DNA of 64,000 bases from Paenibacillus lentus (GCF_003931855.1 NZ_CP034248.1:2294001-2358000), one strand, 5' to 3'; shown: positions 21,265 to 29,280, counted from the first letter of the stretch. The notes: generated by a model not told the origin, from the letters alone. Program-made: numbers and translations.

Positions 21265-21315
21265 AATAGGCCCTCAAACTCGCGTCAGAAAATACTTCCG
21301 CTCTCTCAAGTATAA
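21061..21315. repeat. Direct repeat C, left copy
   Basis: 21061-21269 matches 28389-28597, and 21271-21315 matches 28660-28704; the 62 bp in between in the right copy are missing here. Confidence 0.88.
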
Positions 21316-21398
21316 AACTGGAGTTTATCAGACTGTCCAATGCCAAAGCACATGGTCAGATTGCCTTGCGGGTCAAAATCGACCAGCAGCACTTTTTT
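21306..21398 (-). pseudogene. ParA/Soj-type ATPase fragment
   Basis: A 30-residue minus-strand stretch reads KKVLLVDFDPQGNLTMCFGI, the Walker A' region of ParA-family partition ATPases (DxDPQGN). The P-loop before it and everything after are missing. A plasmid or integrative-element relic. Confidence 0.6.
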
Positions 21399-21504
21399 GG
21401 AAATCAACTCACGATGATATCAATTGCAGTCACTTCATTTGAGGGTTAAAATGGGTTTGTTAGTAGATAATGGGCCCGTCCTGTTTTGAGTAATATGCAT
21501 AACT

Positions 21505-21615
21505 AGAATTTATGTACTTTCCGATGGAAAAATAATTGAACATGGGACTTTTGAAGTGTTGATGGATAAAAAAGGGGAGCTGTATAGTCTCTATCACTTA
21601 TTTGGAACTAATTAG
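21505..21615 (+). pseudogene. C-terminal tail of an ABC exporter
   Basis: 36 codons ending RIYVLSDGKIIEHGTFEVLM and LYSLYHLFGTN, then TAG. This is the region after the H-loop of MsbA/LanT-type exporters (D-G-x-I-x-E-x-G-T). All transmembrane and Walker parts are gone. It lies 11 bp before the next ABC gene, so the transporter genes were probably once one operon. Confidence 0.65.
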
Positions 21616-21626
21616 GAGATGGGTAT

Positions 21627-22556
21627 GTGGATAAAGATATAATTTTGAGAACGTTAAATCTCACAAAAGATTATAATGGGCAGAAGGTTTTAAAGGAGAT
21701 CTCGCTGACAATAGAGAAAGGTGAAATCTTTGGCTTAATCGGTGAAAATGGGGCAGGAAAATCAACACTTATGAGAATTATTGCTGGGAGCAGCCGAGCG
21801 ACAACTGGAGAAATGGTCATAATGGGCGCAACCCAAAATCGACACTCGCATTCTCGAAAACAAATGGGGGTTATGATTGAACAACCCTCTTGTTATGGTG
21901 ATATGACCGCGGCAGACAATTTGGAAATAATCAGGTTAGCGAAAAAGATTGATAATAAGTCCGTGGTAGGAGAAACACTAAAAATCGTTGGTCTCGATGA
22001 TGTCGGCTCGAAAAGAGTCAGAAAGTTTTCTTTGGGTATGCGTCAACGATTGGGGCTTGCAATGGCATTAATCAGTTCGCCAAAATTTTTAATCTTGGAT
22101 GAACCAATTAATGGTCTTGATCCAAAGGGGATCATTGATATGCGAGATTTAATTAGAAAATTGAATCGTGAAAGAGGAATAACATTTCTAATCTCTAGTC
22201 ATATTCTAACTGAGCTGCACCAGGTTGCAACACGTTACGGTATTATGCACCAAGGAAAACTAATCGCATTGCACTCTGCTGAAGAAATGGAACGTCAGTG
22301 TAAACCATTCATTAAGATCAAGCATGAAGACAATATGTTGGAAATTGTAGATTTCTTAAAAAGTAAAGGGCTTACTCAAGTAACAGTAGAAAATGATGAA
22401 ATAACTATAAGTGATATATCTAATGTTCCTAAAGAATTACTATCCATGCTTGTAAGAATGAACTATCAGATCACAGAATACTATCGTCAGCAAGAAAGCA
22501 TCGAAGATTATTTTGTTCGATTAACACAGGACGCTGCAGGAGGGAATAATGTATAA
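21627..22556 (+). CDS. LanF-type ABC transporter ATPase
   Basis: 309-residue ATPase: Walker A GENGAGKS (39-46), signature FSLGMRQRLGLA, Walker B FLILDEP, H-loop SSHIL. The Q-loop position reads MIEQPS, a glutamate in place of the usual glutamine, as in the E-loop of lantibiotic-immunity LanF proteins. The family expels lantibiotics or related peptides from the membrane. GTG start behind TAGGAGATG; an overlapping ATG at 21625 is out of frame and stops at once. It overlaps the permease gene by 8 nt. Confidence 0.88.
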   Translation: MDKDIILRTLNLTKDYNGQKVLKEISLTIEKGEIFGLIGENGAGKSTLMRIIAGSSRATTGEMVIMGATQNRHSHSRKQMGVMIEQPSCYGDMTAADNLEIIRLAKKIDNKSVVGETLKIVGLDDVGSKRVRKFSLGMRQRLGLAMALISSPKFLILDEPINGLDPKGIIDMRDLIRKLNRERGITFLISSHILTELHQVATRYGIMHQGKLIALHSAEEMERQCKPFIKIKHEDNMLEIVDFLKSKGLTQVTVENDEITISDISNVPKELLSMLVRMNYQITEYYRQQESIEDYFVRLTQDAAGGNNV

Positions 22557-23238
22557 AGTAGAGGTGTATAAGATTTCTCATTCTCCAAATCTTTTGTATC
22601 TTATGTTTGTAGTAACGGTAGTTTCCATATTTTTAGGCATCACTCTATCTGCTAAAATGAATGTCAGCGACTCTAGTAGCTTATTGGATACAGCCTTTAT
22701 AGGTTCTTCTGCGGTATTAATGCTTTACATAACTATCTTTGCAAGCTTCTATGTGAATCGTGACTATAGTGTCAATAACTACCGTGTACTTATAGGTACG
22801 GGGCTAAGTCGAACTAGAATTATTACAACAAAATACGTTGTATTTTTAATAGTTAGTTTTGTAATAATAAGTATTCACGTTGCAATAGCTATGGGTATTC
22901 CTATTATTCTTAATAAGCTAATTCTGTCTGCCGAACAAATTCAAACTATGCTGCTTTATTTTTTTGTATATGTGGCTGTTATATCAGTTGTCTTTTTTAT
23001 CTCGATTATTAGTAAGACTTTGATAAAATCTATAATGCTCAATCTGGCCTTTATAATCATTTCAAGTATTATTGTGAGCTTTAGTTCAATGAGCTTAGTA
23101 CCGATCATCCCCTTACAATCCCTACAATTCATTTCGAGTGTGGAAGGGGAAGAACATATTGTAATCATAAGCACGTTATTCTATGTAGTAGCATCCTATA
23201 TTGCATCATATGTTACCTTCTTGAAACAAGAATTGTAA
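22549..23238 (+). CDS. ABC-2-type permease, partner of the LanF-type ATPase
   Basis: 229 residues with about six membrane helices (for example YLMFVVTVVSIFLGITL, VVFLIVSFVIISIHVAI, VISVVFFISIISKTL). It fits small ABC-2 permeases of the immunity/bacitracin type and overlaps the ATPase gene by 8 nt with GGAGGG before its ATG. Only one permease follows here, against two in the module at 26.2-28.6 kb, so a second one may have been lost, or the transporter works as a homodimer. Confidence 0.78.
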   Translation: MYKVEVYKISHSPNLLYLMFVVTVVSIFLGITLSAKMNVSDSSSLLDTAFIGSSAVLMLYITIFASFYVNRDYSVNNYRVLIGTGLSRTRIITTKYVVFLIVSFVIISIHVAIAMGIPIILNKLILSAEQIQTMLLYFFVYVAVISVVFFISIISKTLIKSIMLNLAFIIISSIIVSFSSMSLVPIIPLQSLQFISSVEGEEHIVIISTLFYVVASYIASYVTFLKQEL

Positions 23239-23280
23239 TGTGTGGAGAGTGTTCCGTAGCGTCAAGAATTTTGTGTAGTG

Positions 23281-23359
23281 CGGCCGGGCTAGCTCAGCTT
23301 AGTAGAGCACCTGGTTTGGGATCAGGGGGGCGCATGTTATTCAAATCGTGTCGTCCCGA
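23281..23359 (+). pseudogene. Decayed tRNA-Pro (repeat A, left copy)
   Basis: Aligns with the intact tRNA-Pro at 36977-37050 but the acceptor start is scrambled (CGGCCGGGCT), the D-stem is shortened, C to T falls in the anticodon stem, and two bases are inserted in the T-stem (ATGTTATTC). It cannot fold properly. Confidence 0.85.
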
Positions 23360-23493
23360 TAGGAACAAAGGAGGCAGCCATCATTAGATGGTTGCTTTTT
23401 TTGTTTGCATAAATTGCAGCTTGTCTATTTGCATATTTCATCTATTCTCCGGTCACAATAACAGTAAATATTGACTGCTAGAAGGGAAGACGT

Positions 23494-23627
23494 GTGAATA
23501 TCTTCCGTATCAAAAAGCAATTGAGACGCCGATGGAGAAGATGGAGACGCGCCATTTGACCCGCAGGAGGCTGCGATCGGATTGGTTGCGTTGATGGCTT
23601 GGCTGGGCTTGCTCTTGTCCAACCAAA
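23494..23627 (+). pseudogene. bofC: 5' fragment of bofC
   Basis: Starts with the same GTG and 20 codons as bofC, then TGG (Trp) has become TGA at 23557. It loses homology at 23627, where an IstB fragment begins. Confidence 0.88.
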
Positions 23628-23630
23628 AGG

Positions 23631-23885
23631 AAGCTCGACTTACTCATCTGGACGAGGTCGGTTATGTGCCTAGATAAATAGGCTCTTAACGTCATTGCGG
23701 ATTGCTATGAGCAATAGAGCGTTATTGTGATCTCTAACCTGGAATTTGGACAATGGACCCCCATCTTTGGGGACACAAAGTTGACATCAGCTTTGGTAGA
23801 CCGGCTGGTACACCACGCTCATATTCTATCTTTCACATGTGAAAGTTTCCGACTCAAGCAGGCCATGGAACGGGTTCCACAGTAA
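23631..23885 (+). pseudogene. IS21-family helper ATPase IstB, C-terminal fragment
   Basis: Reads LDLLI, then after a one-base frameshift DEVGYVP, a TAA, then ALNVIADCYEQ, a TAG, then SNLEFGQWTPIFGD and KLTSALVDRLVHH. This is the IstB core (Walker B LILDEVGY and the SNLxFxxW sensor segment). The N-terminal half and IstA are absent. Confidence 0.88.
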
Positions 23886-24001
23886 CATGATTTGCTGGCA
23901 AGTGACCTCGGCACTTTTCGCAGCAAAACTCAGCATTTTTCACCTGCAAAAAACATACAGCAAATAAGCCCAGAAGCAGATAACGTAAGCTTAGAACGAT
24001 C

Positions 24002-24175
24002 ATTAAATACATTTTTAATTTATCTGAATCAATGAGTTTTAGGGAAACTCGCATAGAGTTTTTTATTGGTGAGTAATCACCTTCTCTATGCTCAAATATG
24101 CATGGCATCTGCGGTTAAATAGGTTTTAGCATAAGGTCGTAAGTCTAAGGTGCTGAAGAAGATAGGCAAACGATC
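24002..24175. other. 174-bp structured segment present only in repeat B left
   Basis: Bounded by the 7-bp direct repeat AACGATC on both sides. It contains two adjacent hairpins: GAGTTT-TAGG-GAAACTC (24034-24050) and GCATAGAG ... CTCTATGC (24051-24091) with an inner GGTGA/TCACC. No ORF with a ribosome site. Confidence 0.6.
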
Positions 24176-24256
24176 TTTAAATTCAAGTTTTTGAAGTTCT
24201 TCAAAGGAAAATAGACTTTCTTATAGAATATATCTTTCCTGTAGAATATATATAGT

Positions 24257-24330
24257 GACTTCTCCCCCCCCTTGGGTTTTCTTGTTTCGTCACTTGAAAA
24301 CATCTCCAAGTTGGGGGGAAGTCCTTTTTT
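24257..24330 (+). terminator. Long C/G hairpin with T tract (in repeat B)
   Basis: GACTTC-TCCCCCCCC-TTGG pairs with CCAAG-TTGGGGGG-AAGTC, then TTTTTT. Direct repeats of TAGAATATAT (about 24219 and 24243) lie before it and could hold a -10 box, so the piece may make a short terminated RNA. Second copy at 30499-30571. Confidence 0.6.
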
Positions 24331-24476
24331 ATGTTTGAAAACCTTTGTCTAGCAAGGGCTCAGGTTAATGCAAAATGATCAATTAAGTGAATAACTAACC
24401 AATAACGTCCTTGTTAATATGTTGAGTCGGAGTGTACACAGTTTGATAGATAGGAAAAAAGGGGCGAAGAAACCTC

Positions 24477-25175
24477 ATGACAAATAGAATACTCATAATA
24501 GATGATGATATAGAATTGTGCTCATTAGTAAAAAAATGTGTATCACAAGTAAACCTAGAAACCGATATGGCATATAACGGGCAAACAGGACTACTTCAAG
24601 TAATGAATGAAAAAGACTCTTATTCCCTTATTATTTTAGATGTGATGTTACCTAATATGGATGGTTTTCAAGTATTATCTGAAATAAGAAAATATAGTAA
24701 TGTACCCGTACTTATGCTGACGGCTAAAGGAAGTGAGCCGGATAAGGTAACAGGTCTAAGCCTTGGGGCAGATGATTATTTAACAAAACCGTTCAGTATC
24801 AATGAACTCATTGCTAGAGTACAATCTTTGATTAGAAGATATACCACTTTTAATCAAGGGGGTTCTGTAAGCATTCTTACCTTTAAAGGAATGGTTATTG
24901 ATAAAGAAATAAGAACTGTTCAGGTTGAGGACAAGCTAATTGATTTAACAGGCAAGGAATTTGATTTATTAGTATTTTTAGCTTCTAATAAGGGTCGTGT
25001 GTTTACGAAGAAACAAATTTATACACAAGTTTGGAAAGATGATTATGCTTTTGATGACAATAATGTTATGTCCTTTATAAGTAAGTTGAGGAAGAAAATA
25101 GAATCCAATTCAGAACAGCCATTTTATATTTTAACGGTACACGGAGTAGGTTATCGTTTTAATAAGGAGGCTTAA
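24477..25175 (+). CDS. OmpR-family response regulator of the LanFEG-type module
   Basis: 232 residues: receiver domain with acidic pocket DDD (10-12), phosphoacceptor D55 in ILDVMLPNMDG, T in MLTAK, K in LTKPF, then a winged-helix DNA-binding domain (DLTGKEFDLLVFLASNKGRV; TVHGVGYRF). The next gene is its kinase, so it likely senses a cell-wall peptide antibiotic and drives the ABC genes at 26.2 kb. ATG behind AAAGGGGCG. The A/T-rich codon use differs from the core genes on either side, in keeping with transfer. Confidence 0.92.
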   Translation: MTNRILIIDDDIELCSLVKKCVSQVNLETDMAYNGQTGLLQVMNEKDSYSLIILDVMLPNMDGFQVLSEIRKYSNVPVLMLTAKGSEPDKVTGLSLGADDYLTKPFSINELIARVQSLIRRYTTFNQGGSVSILTFKGMVIDKEIRTVQVEDKLIDLTGKEFDLLVFLASNKGRVFTKKQIYTQVWKDDYAFDDNNVMSFISKLRKKIESNSEQPFYILTVHGVGYRFNKEA

Positions 25176-25177
25176 TT

Positions 25178-26101
25178 ATGAACTGGATCTACATTCTACT
25201 TATGGCTCTAGCTGTTTGTCTTGTTGCTATCATTTATATGGTAACAAAACTGTATAAGGTTTCTGAACAACTTTCAATAATTGAAGATTCTTTAGCGGAT
25301 ATAAAAAAAGGAAATTGGAATCGGCGTATTTTGGTAAATGAAAGTGATATGACTAAAACAATTTGTTATTCCATAAATGATATAGCAATGAATAGTCAAA
25401 CTCAACTCATACAGTTAAAGCAATCAGAACAGGCTTATAAGCGACTTATGACGAGTTTATCCCATGATGTAAAAACACCTTTAACTTCTTTAGTTGGCTA
25501 TTTAGAAGCAATTCAAGAGAAGTTTGTTACAGGCAAAGAAAAAGAAGAATATCTTGAAATCGCTCTGAATAAAGCACATCATTTGAAGGGTTTTGTTGAA
25601 GCTTTATTTGATTGGGTTAAACTTGACGCAAAAGAGCAAGTTTTTAAACTTGAACAACAGGATATAAACGAATTAACTCGTGATATATTGGCGAATTGGA
25701 TACCCACCTTTGAGGAAGAACATTTTGATTATCATATTGATATTTCTGACAAAGAATGCTTTATCCGATTAGATTCAAATGCTTATATAAGAATTGTTAA
25801 TAATTTAATTCAAAATGCTATTACACATAGTGAGGGAACTAAGATTGATCTACAAATAAGCGAAAATGAACAAAACGTTATGGTTCAGATTAGTGATAAT
25901 GGGAAAGGGATTTCTCCTAATGACCTGCCACATATATTTGATAGATTGTATCAAAGTGATGAATCACGATCGACTAACGGAAATGGTTTAGGGCTTGCTA
26001 TTGCTAGAGAACTTGTCCATCTGCATAAAGGAACAATCCATGCTGAAAAATCATTATCTGGTGGTACAACATTTACAATAAAACTTCCGAAAGCTCTTTA
26101 A
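25178..26101 (+). CDS. Sensor histidine kinase of the LanFEG-type module
   Basis: 307 residues. One clear N-terminal helix (4-22), a short linker rather than a large outside domain, the H-box SLSHDVKTPLTSL with H96, N-box NNLIQNAI, G1 DNGKGI, F-box FDRLY and G2 NGNGLGLAIA. The near absence of an extracellular domain is seen in intramembrane-sensing kinases that work with ABC transporters. It starts 3 nt after the regulator stop. Confidence 0.9.
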   Translation: MNWIYILLMALAVCLVAIIYMVTKLYKVSEQLSIIEDSLADIKKGNWNRRILVNESDMTKTICYSINDIAMNSQTQLIQLKQSEQAYKRLMTSLSHDVKTPLTSLVGYLEAIQEKFVTGKEKEEYLEIALNKAHHLKGFVEALFDWVKLDAKEQVFKLEQQDINELTRDILANWIPTFEEEHFDYHIDISDKECFIRLDSNAYIRIVNNLIQNAITHSEGTKIDLQISENEQNVMVQISDNGKGISPNDLPHIFDRLYQSDESRSTNGNGLGLAIARELVHLHKGTIHAEKSLSGGTTFTIKLPKAL

Positions 26102-26120
26102 ATTTTTGAGAGCTTTTTTT
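26091..26120 (+). terminator. Terminator/attenuator between kinase and ABC genes
   Basis: AAGCTCT / AGAGCTT stem with T8, overlapping the end of the kinase gene. It separates regulator genes from the inducible ABC genes. Confidence 0.75.
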
Positions 26121-26136
26121 ATTAGCAAGAAACAAA

Positions 26137-26169
26137 CAAGGTTTCGGCAAGGTTTTGGCAAGATTTGTT
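26137..26169 (+). promoter_or_regulatory. Triple 11-bp direct repeat, likely response-regulator operator
   Basis: CAAGGTTTCGG, CAAGGTTTTGG and CAAGATTTGTT follow each other without gap, 31 bp before the ATPase start and after the terminator. OmpR-family regulators bind tandem half-sites spaced one helical turn apart. Confidence 0.65.
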
Positions 26170-26199
26170 TGATAAACTTTAATTGAAGGAGGTATTAAT

Positions 26200-27123
26200 A
26201 TGACAAAGTATATCATAGAAACTAAACAACTTACTAAAATATATGGGGATCAGAAAGCTGTAAATAATGTGAATATCCATGTGAAAAAAGGACGTATTTA
26301 CGGTTTACTCGGTCGTAATGGCGCCGGTAAAACTACAATCATGAAAATGATTTTAGGGTTAACGTCTACCTCTTCTGGTGAGGTAGACGTATTCGGAAAG
26401 AATATTAAGGGTAGAGAAAAGCAGGTATATCCCAGAATTGGAGCGATTATCGAAACGCCCGGATTCTATCCAAACTTAACTGGAACAGAAAATTTAAATA
26501 TTTTTGCAAAACTGCGTGGTACATCTGCTCCTAACGCTGTGAAGAACGCATTGGAAGTTGTAGGATTACCGTATAAGGATAAGAAGCTGTTCGGTGAGTA
26601 TTCTCTCGGTATGAAACAACGTCTTGGTATTGCTAATGCTATTTTGCATGACCCAGAACTATTGATTTTAGATGAACCTACAAACGGTCTTGATCCTATA
26701 GGTATAGCCGAAGTCAGGGATTTTATTAAGAATTTGAGCGTTGAACGTGGAAAAACAATTCTTATTTCCAGCCATATTCTTTCGGAAATTTCATTGCTTG
26801 CGGATGATATTGGAATTATCGACAATGGTATTCTGTTAGAAGAAAGTAGTATGGAGGAACTTAAACGAAAAAATGGTAAGTATATTCTACTTCAAGTTTC
26901 TGATGCTGCCAAAGCTACCTTGATTTTGGAACGTCAATTCGGTTTGAAAGATTATTCTGTGCAAGATGATCATACGTTGCAAATCTATGATCATTCTCTG
27001 GATATGGCTTCTGTTAATAAGGCACTTATAGTGGGAGATGTGTCGGTTATTAGTTCTCAGCTTTGTAATGATACTTTAGAGGACTATTTTAGGAAAATTA
27101 CGGGAGGAGATGGCATTGCTTAA
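26200..27123 (+). CDS. LanF-type ABC transporter ATPase (lantibiotic protection)
   Basis: 307 residues: Walker A GRNGAGKT (38-45), an E-loop IGAIIETPGFYP in place of the Q-loop, signature EYSLGMKQRLGIA, Walker B LLILDEPTNGLDP, H-loop ISSHILSE. The E-loop is typical of LanF immunity ATPases. It powers two permeases that follow (LanE and LanG types). AGGAGG sits 7 nt before the ATG. No lantibiotic structural or modification genes lie nearby, so the set serves resistance or orphan immunity. Confidence 0.93.
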   Translation: MTKYIIETKQLTKIYGDQKAVNNVNIHVKKGRIYGLLGRNGAGKTTIMKMILGLTSTSSGEVDVFGKNIKGREKQVYPRIGAIIETPGFYPNLTGTENLNIFAKLRGTSAPNAVKNALEVVGLPYKDKKLFGEYSLGMKQRLGIANAILHDPELLILDEPTNGLDPIGIAEVRDFIKNLSVERGKTILISSHILSEISLLADDIGIIDNGILLEESSMEELKRKNGKYILLQVSDAAKATLILERQFGLKDYSVQDDHTLQIYDHSLDMASVNKALIVGDVSVISSQLCNDTLEDYFRKITGGDGIA

Positions 27124-27853
27124 ACTTATTGAAATAGAATTTCTTAAGTTACGACGCAGAAAATTTGTGTGGATGATGATGTTTTCAGCTCTGATCATGC
27201 CATTTCTAGCATACTTATTATTTAAATATGCGTGGAATACAGGCGGTGACCCTGTACAGTTTTATAAATGGTCAGCGTTCGGACTTACACTTTTTATTAT
27301 TTTGCCTGTTGTTTTAGGAATACTAAGCACGATGCTGATGTACAATGAAAACCAATACGATATGCTTAAACAACTTTGGATTGTGCCTGTCAGCAAAATG
27401 AGATATTTCTTTAGTAAATTTTTTGTGGTTTTGATTTATTCTGTTTGCTTCATGATCGTTACAGCTGTAGGTTCCGTTATATTTAGTATACTTCTCGGAG
27501 ATATCGCATTTGATTGGCAGAACGTTTTGTTTTTGATAAGAAAGTGTTTGGAAATCGGTGTTATTACAGCTTTTGCAATGCTGCCGATTTTGGCAATTGC
27601 TACAACGCAAAAAGGATATATTCTACCAGTTTCTATAACACTAGTCTATGCATTTCTTGGTTCTATTATAGTATCGATAAATATGTATCTACATCCGTTA
27701 TCTAGCATGGCAGTAATCGTTGCTCGAAACGGAGATATTCCAGGGCTGAATAATACACAGGTAATTAGTATACCTTTGGCGTTTCTTAGCATTTTTGTCT
27801 GGGGAATTGTATCCGTACTCCTTGCAAACGTTGCATTAGCAAGAAGAAAGTGA
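27110..27853 (+). CDS. LanE/MutE-type immunity permease
   Basis: 247 residues, six helices typical of lantibiotic-protection ABC permeases (for example WMMMFSALIMPFLAYLLF, FGLTLFIILPVVLGIL, AFLSIFVWGIVSVLLANVAL). It overlaps the ATPase gene by 14 nt. The ATG at 27110 is very close to GGGAGGAG; a TTG six bases on (27116) has better spacing and may be the real start. Confidence 0.88.
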   Translation: MALLKLIEIEFLKLRRRKFVWMMMFSALIMPFLAYLLFKYAWNTGGDPVQFYKWSAFGLTLFIILPVVLGILSTMLMYNENQYDMLKQLWIVPVSKMRYFFSKFFVVLIYSVCFMIVTAVGSVIFSILLGDIAFDWQNVLFLIRKCLEIGVITAFAMLPILAIATTQKGYILPVSITLVYAFLGSIIVSINMYLHPLSSMAVIVARNGDIPGLNNTQVISIPLAFLSIFVWGIVSVLLANVALARRK

Positions 27854-27863
27854 GGTGTTAATC

Positions 27864-28592
27864 ATGCGAACATTACTTTGGGCGGAACGTCAGAAGATTC
27901 GCCGTTTAAGTTTTGTTTGGATTGCAATTTTTGCGACAGTTATGGTAGCGGTTATTGTTTTTTTATCGGGATTAACAGACAATGACGGTATTCGAGATAT
28001 AGATACTATAGGTTGGTATATGGCTGTGGCTCAACCACTGGCAACATTTTTCGTACTTCCAGCGGTTATTGCTCTCTTAGGTAGTTACATGATTTGTCGC
28101 GAAGAACAGGAGCATACAATTGAATCACTTCGACTTATCCCCGTGAATGAAGCAAAGTTGACTATTGCAAAAATGATTATAACCCTTATATGTAGTATTC
28201 TTTTTTACTTGTTACTTTTTGCTATAACATTTTTCACTGAAGCGGCTTTACACTTTTCTGATTTATCAATAGGTATGGTCATGAAATTTTTAAAAGCTTA
28301 TTTATTGGATGGTCTATGCATATTCCTTGCGATCTCACCTATTATTGCTTTGGTATCGCATATGAAAAATGGATATTGGATTGCGTTAGTTATCACTGAA
28401 TTTTATTCTTTTATTGGATTATTTACGAGTACGTCAAATACCCTAAAAGCTTTATATCCTATTACAGCTGTATTTACCATTTCTGGCTACTATGACGCAT
28501 CGATAAGTCAAGTCATGCTTAGTTGCATTAGTTTACTGTTTTGCGTAGGGCTTGCCGCAGTAATACTTGCTGGCATGAACAAATGCAAATGA
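27864..28592 (+). CDS. LanG/MutG-type immunity permease
   Basis: 242 residues with six helices (LSFVWIAIFATVMVAVIVFLSG; QPLATFFVLPAVIALLG; a C-terminal LLFCVGLAAVILAGM). The ATG at 27864 follows GAGGTG with 7-nt spacing and is preferred to the in-frame GTG at 27855. It starts 11 nt after the LanE-type gene. Its last 67 codons are duplicated at 21061-21264. Confidence 0.88.
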   Translation: MRTLLWAERQKIRRLSFVWIAIFATVMVAVIVFLSGLTDNDGIRDIDTIGWYMAVAQPLATFFVLPAVIALLGSYMICREEQEHTIESLRLIPVNEAKLTIAKMIITLICSILFYLLLFAITFFTEAALHFSDLSIGMVMKFLKAYLLDGLCIFLAISPIIALVSHMKNGYWIALVITEFYSFIGLFTSTSNTLKALYPITAVFTISGYYDASISQVMLSCISLLFCVGLAAVILAGMNKCK

Positions 28593-28704
28593 AATAGACC
28601 ATCTATCCGCCAAACCTGAGTTGTCCAACATGCTCGAAAAAGAGCTTTGTTTTTAGGTGCCTCAAACGCGCATCAGAAAATATTTCCGCTCTCTCAAGTA
28701 TAAA
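28389..28704. repeat. Direct repeat C, right copy
   Basis: The intact-side copy, covering the end of the LanG-type gene and part of a small minus-strand ORF. See 21061-21315. Confidence 0.88.
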
Positions 28705-28770
28705 TGAATCTTCCTCAATAATTCGAAAACCTTCGCGCGCTGCACTCGTTATATCCATTTTTACAACCAT
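28603..28770 (-). CDS. Small ORF of unknown function
   Basis: 55 codons with an amphipathic, protein-like N-terminus (MDITSAAREGFRIIEEDSFI, then LERAEIFSDARLRH). I do not recognise it. It faces the LanG-type gene, and its middle is part of repeat C. There is no good ribosome site, so it may be the start of a larger gene that was cut. Confidence 0.3.
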   Translation of the reverse strand: MVVKMDITSAAREGFRIIEEDSFILERAEIFSDARLRHLKTKLFFEHVGQLRFGG

Positions 28771-28970
28771 GAACGGCAGTCCTTACCTAGCATATGCTGG
28801 GTCGTGAATATAGGAACGTTTTGAGACATCATAGATCTATTTTATTTATCGGAATAGGTTGAATACCTCACAATGATCACTACGGTTCTCTCCGAGTTTT
28901 TCTCAACGTCCCCAAATGGCTTCATTTTAGGTAGTAGCCGTGAAGCCCTATAGAGCCTTGAAAAAGCGAA

Positions 28971-29016
28971 AAAACCCGCGAAAAACCTTTATTTTACAAG
29001 GCTTTTCGCGGGTTTT
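28971..29016. terminator. Strong bidirectional hairpin
   Basis: AAAACCCGCGAAAAACCTT pairs with AAGGCTTTTCGCGGGTTTT around a 7-nt loop. A/T runs on both sides allow termination from either direction. No intact gene ends beside it. Confidence 0.75.
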
Positions 29017-29154
29017 AGATTCCTCTTCTTTGACTTAATTTCTCTATCTTCCGAATAGCATGTGCGATGAAACTACGCGATGATACCGCTAACCGCACTC
29101 GACTCAAATCGTATCCGCAGCTCAGTGAACACGATATCGAAGGAGTTTCGAAGT

Positions 29155-29280
29155 ATGTCACGGAGAAAGAACGTACTAAGGTTCAAGGATGTTACACCGC
29201 AAGCATCGCCGGTTTATGTTGTTGAAGATTTTGAGGGTTCGGTTGCTTTATTTTTACACAATTTAAATCTATTATTTTAA
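29155..29280 (+). pseudogene. Start of a possible tyrosine recombinase
   Basis: AAGGAG lies 11 nt before an ATG that opens 41 codons: SRRKNVLRFKDVTPQ, then YVVEDFEGSVALFLHNLNL. The second part resembles the N-terminal SAM-like domain of integrases, but the frame stops before any catalytic residue. Low confidence in the family call. Confidence 0.35.

Larger units (their letters stand above)
23281..23627. repeat. Direct repeat A, left copy (tRNA-Pro, terminator, bofC 5' end)
   Basis: About 347 bp that align with 36977-37316 across the whole tRNA, its terminator (here 23374-23402), the bofC promoter and the first ~130 bp of bofC, with scattered substitutions and small indels. The left copy is the decayed one. 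Confidence 0.9.
23884..24337. repeat. Direct repeat B, left copy
   Basis: Begins at the IstB stop. Matches 30301-30578 nearly base for base except for 174 bp (24002-24175) present only here. Its start may be the right end of the IS21-type element. It ends in a long C/G hairpin. Confidence 0.85.

Noticed and set aside
29080-29154. 25-codon N-terminal extension of the possible integrase start
   Set aside because: The ribosome site is placed for the ATG at 29155, not for 29080.
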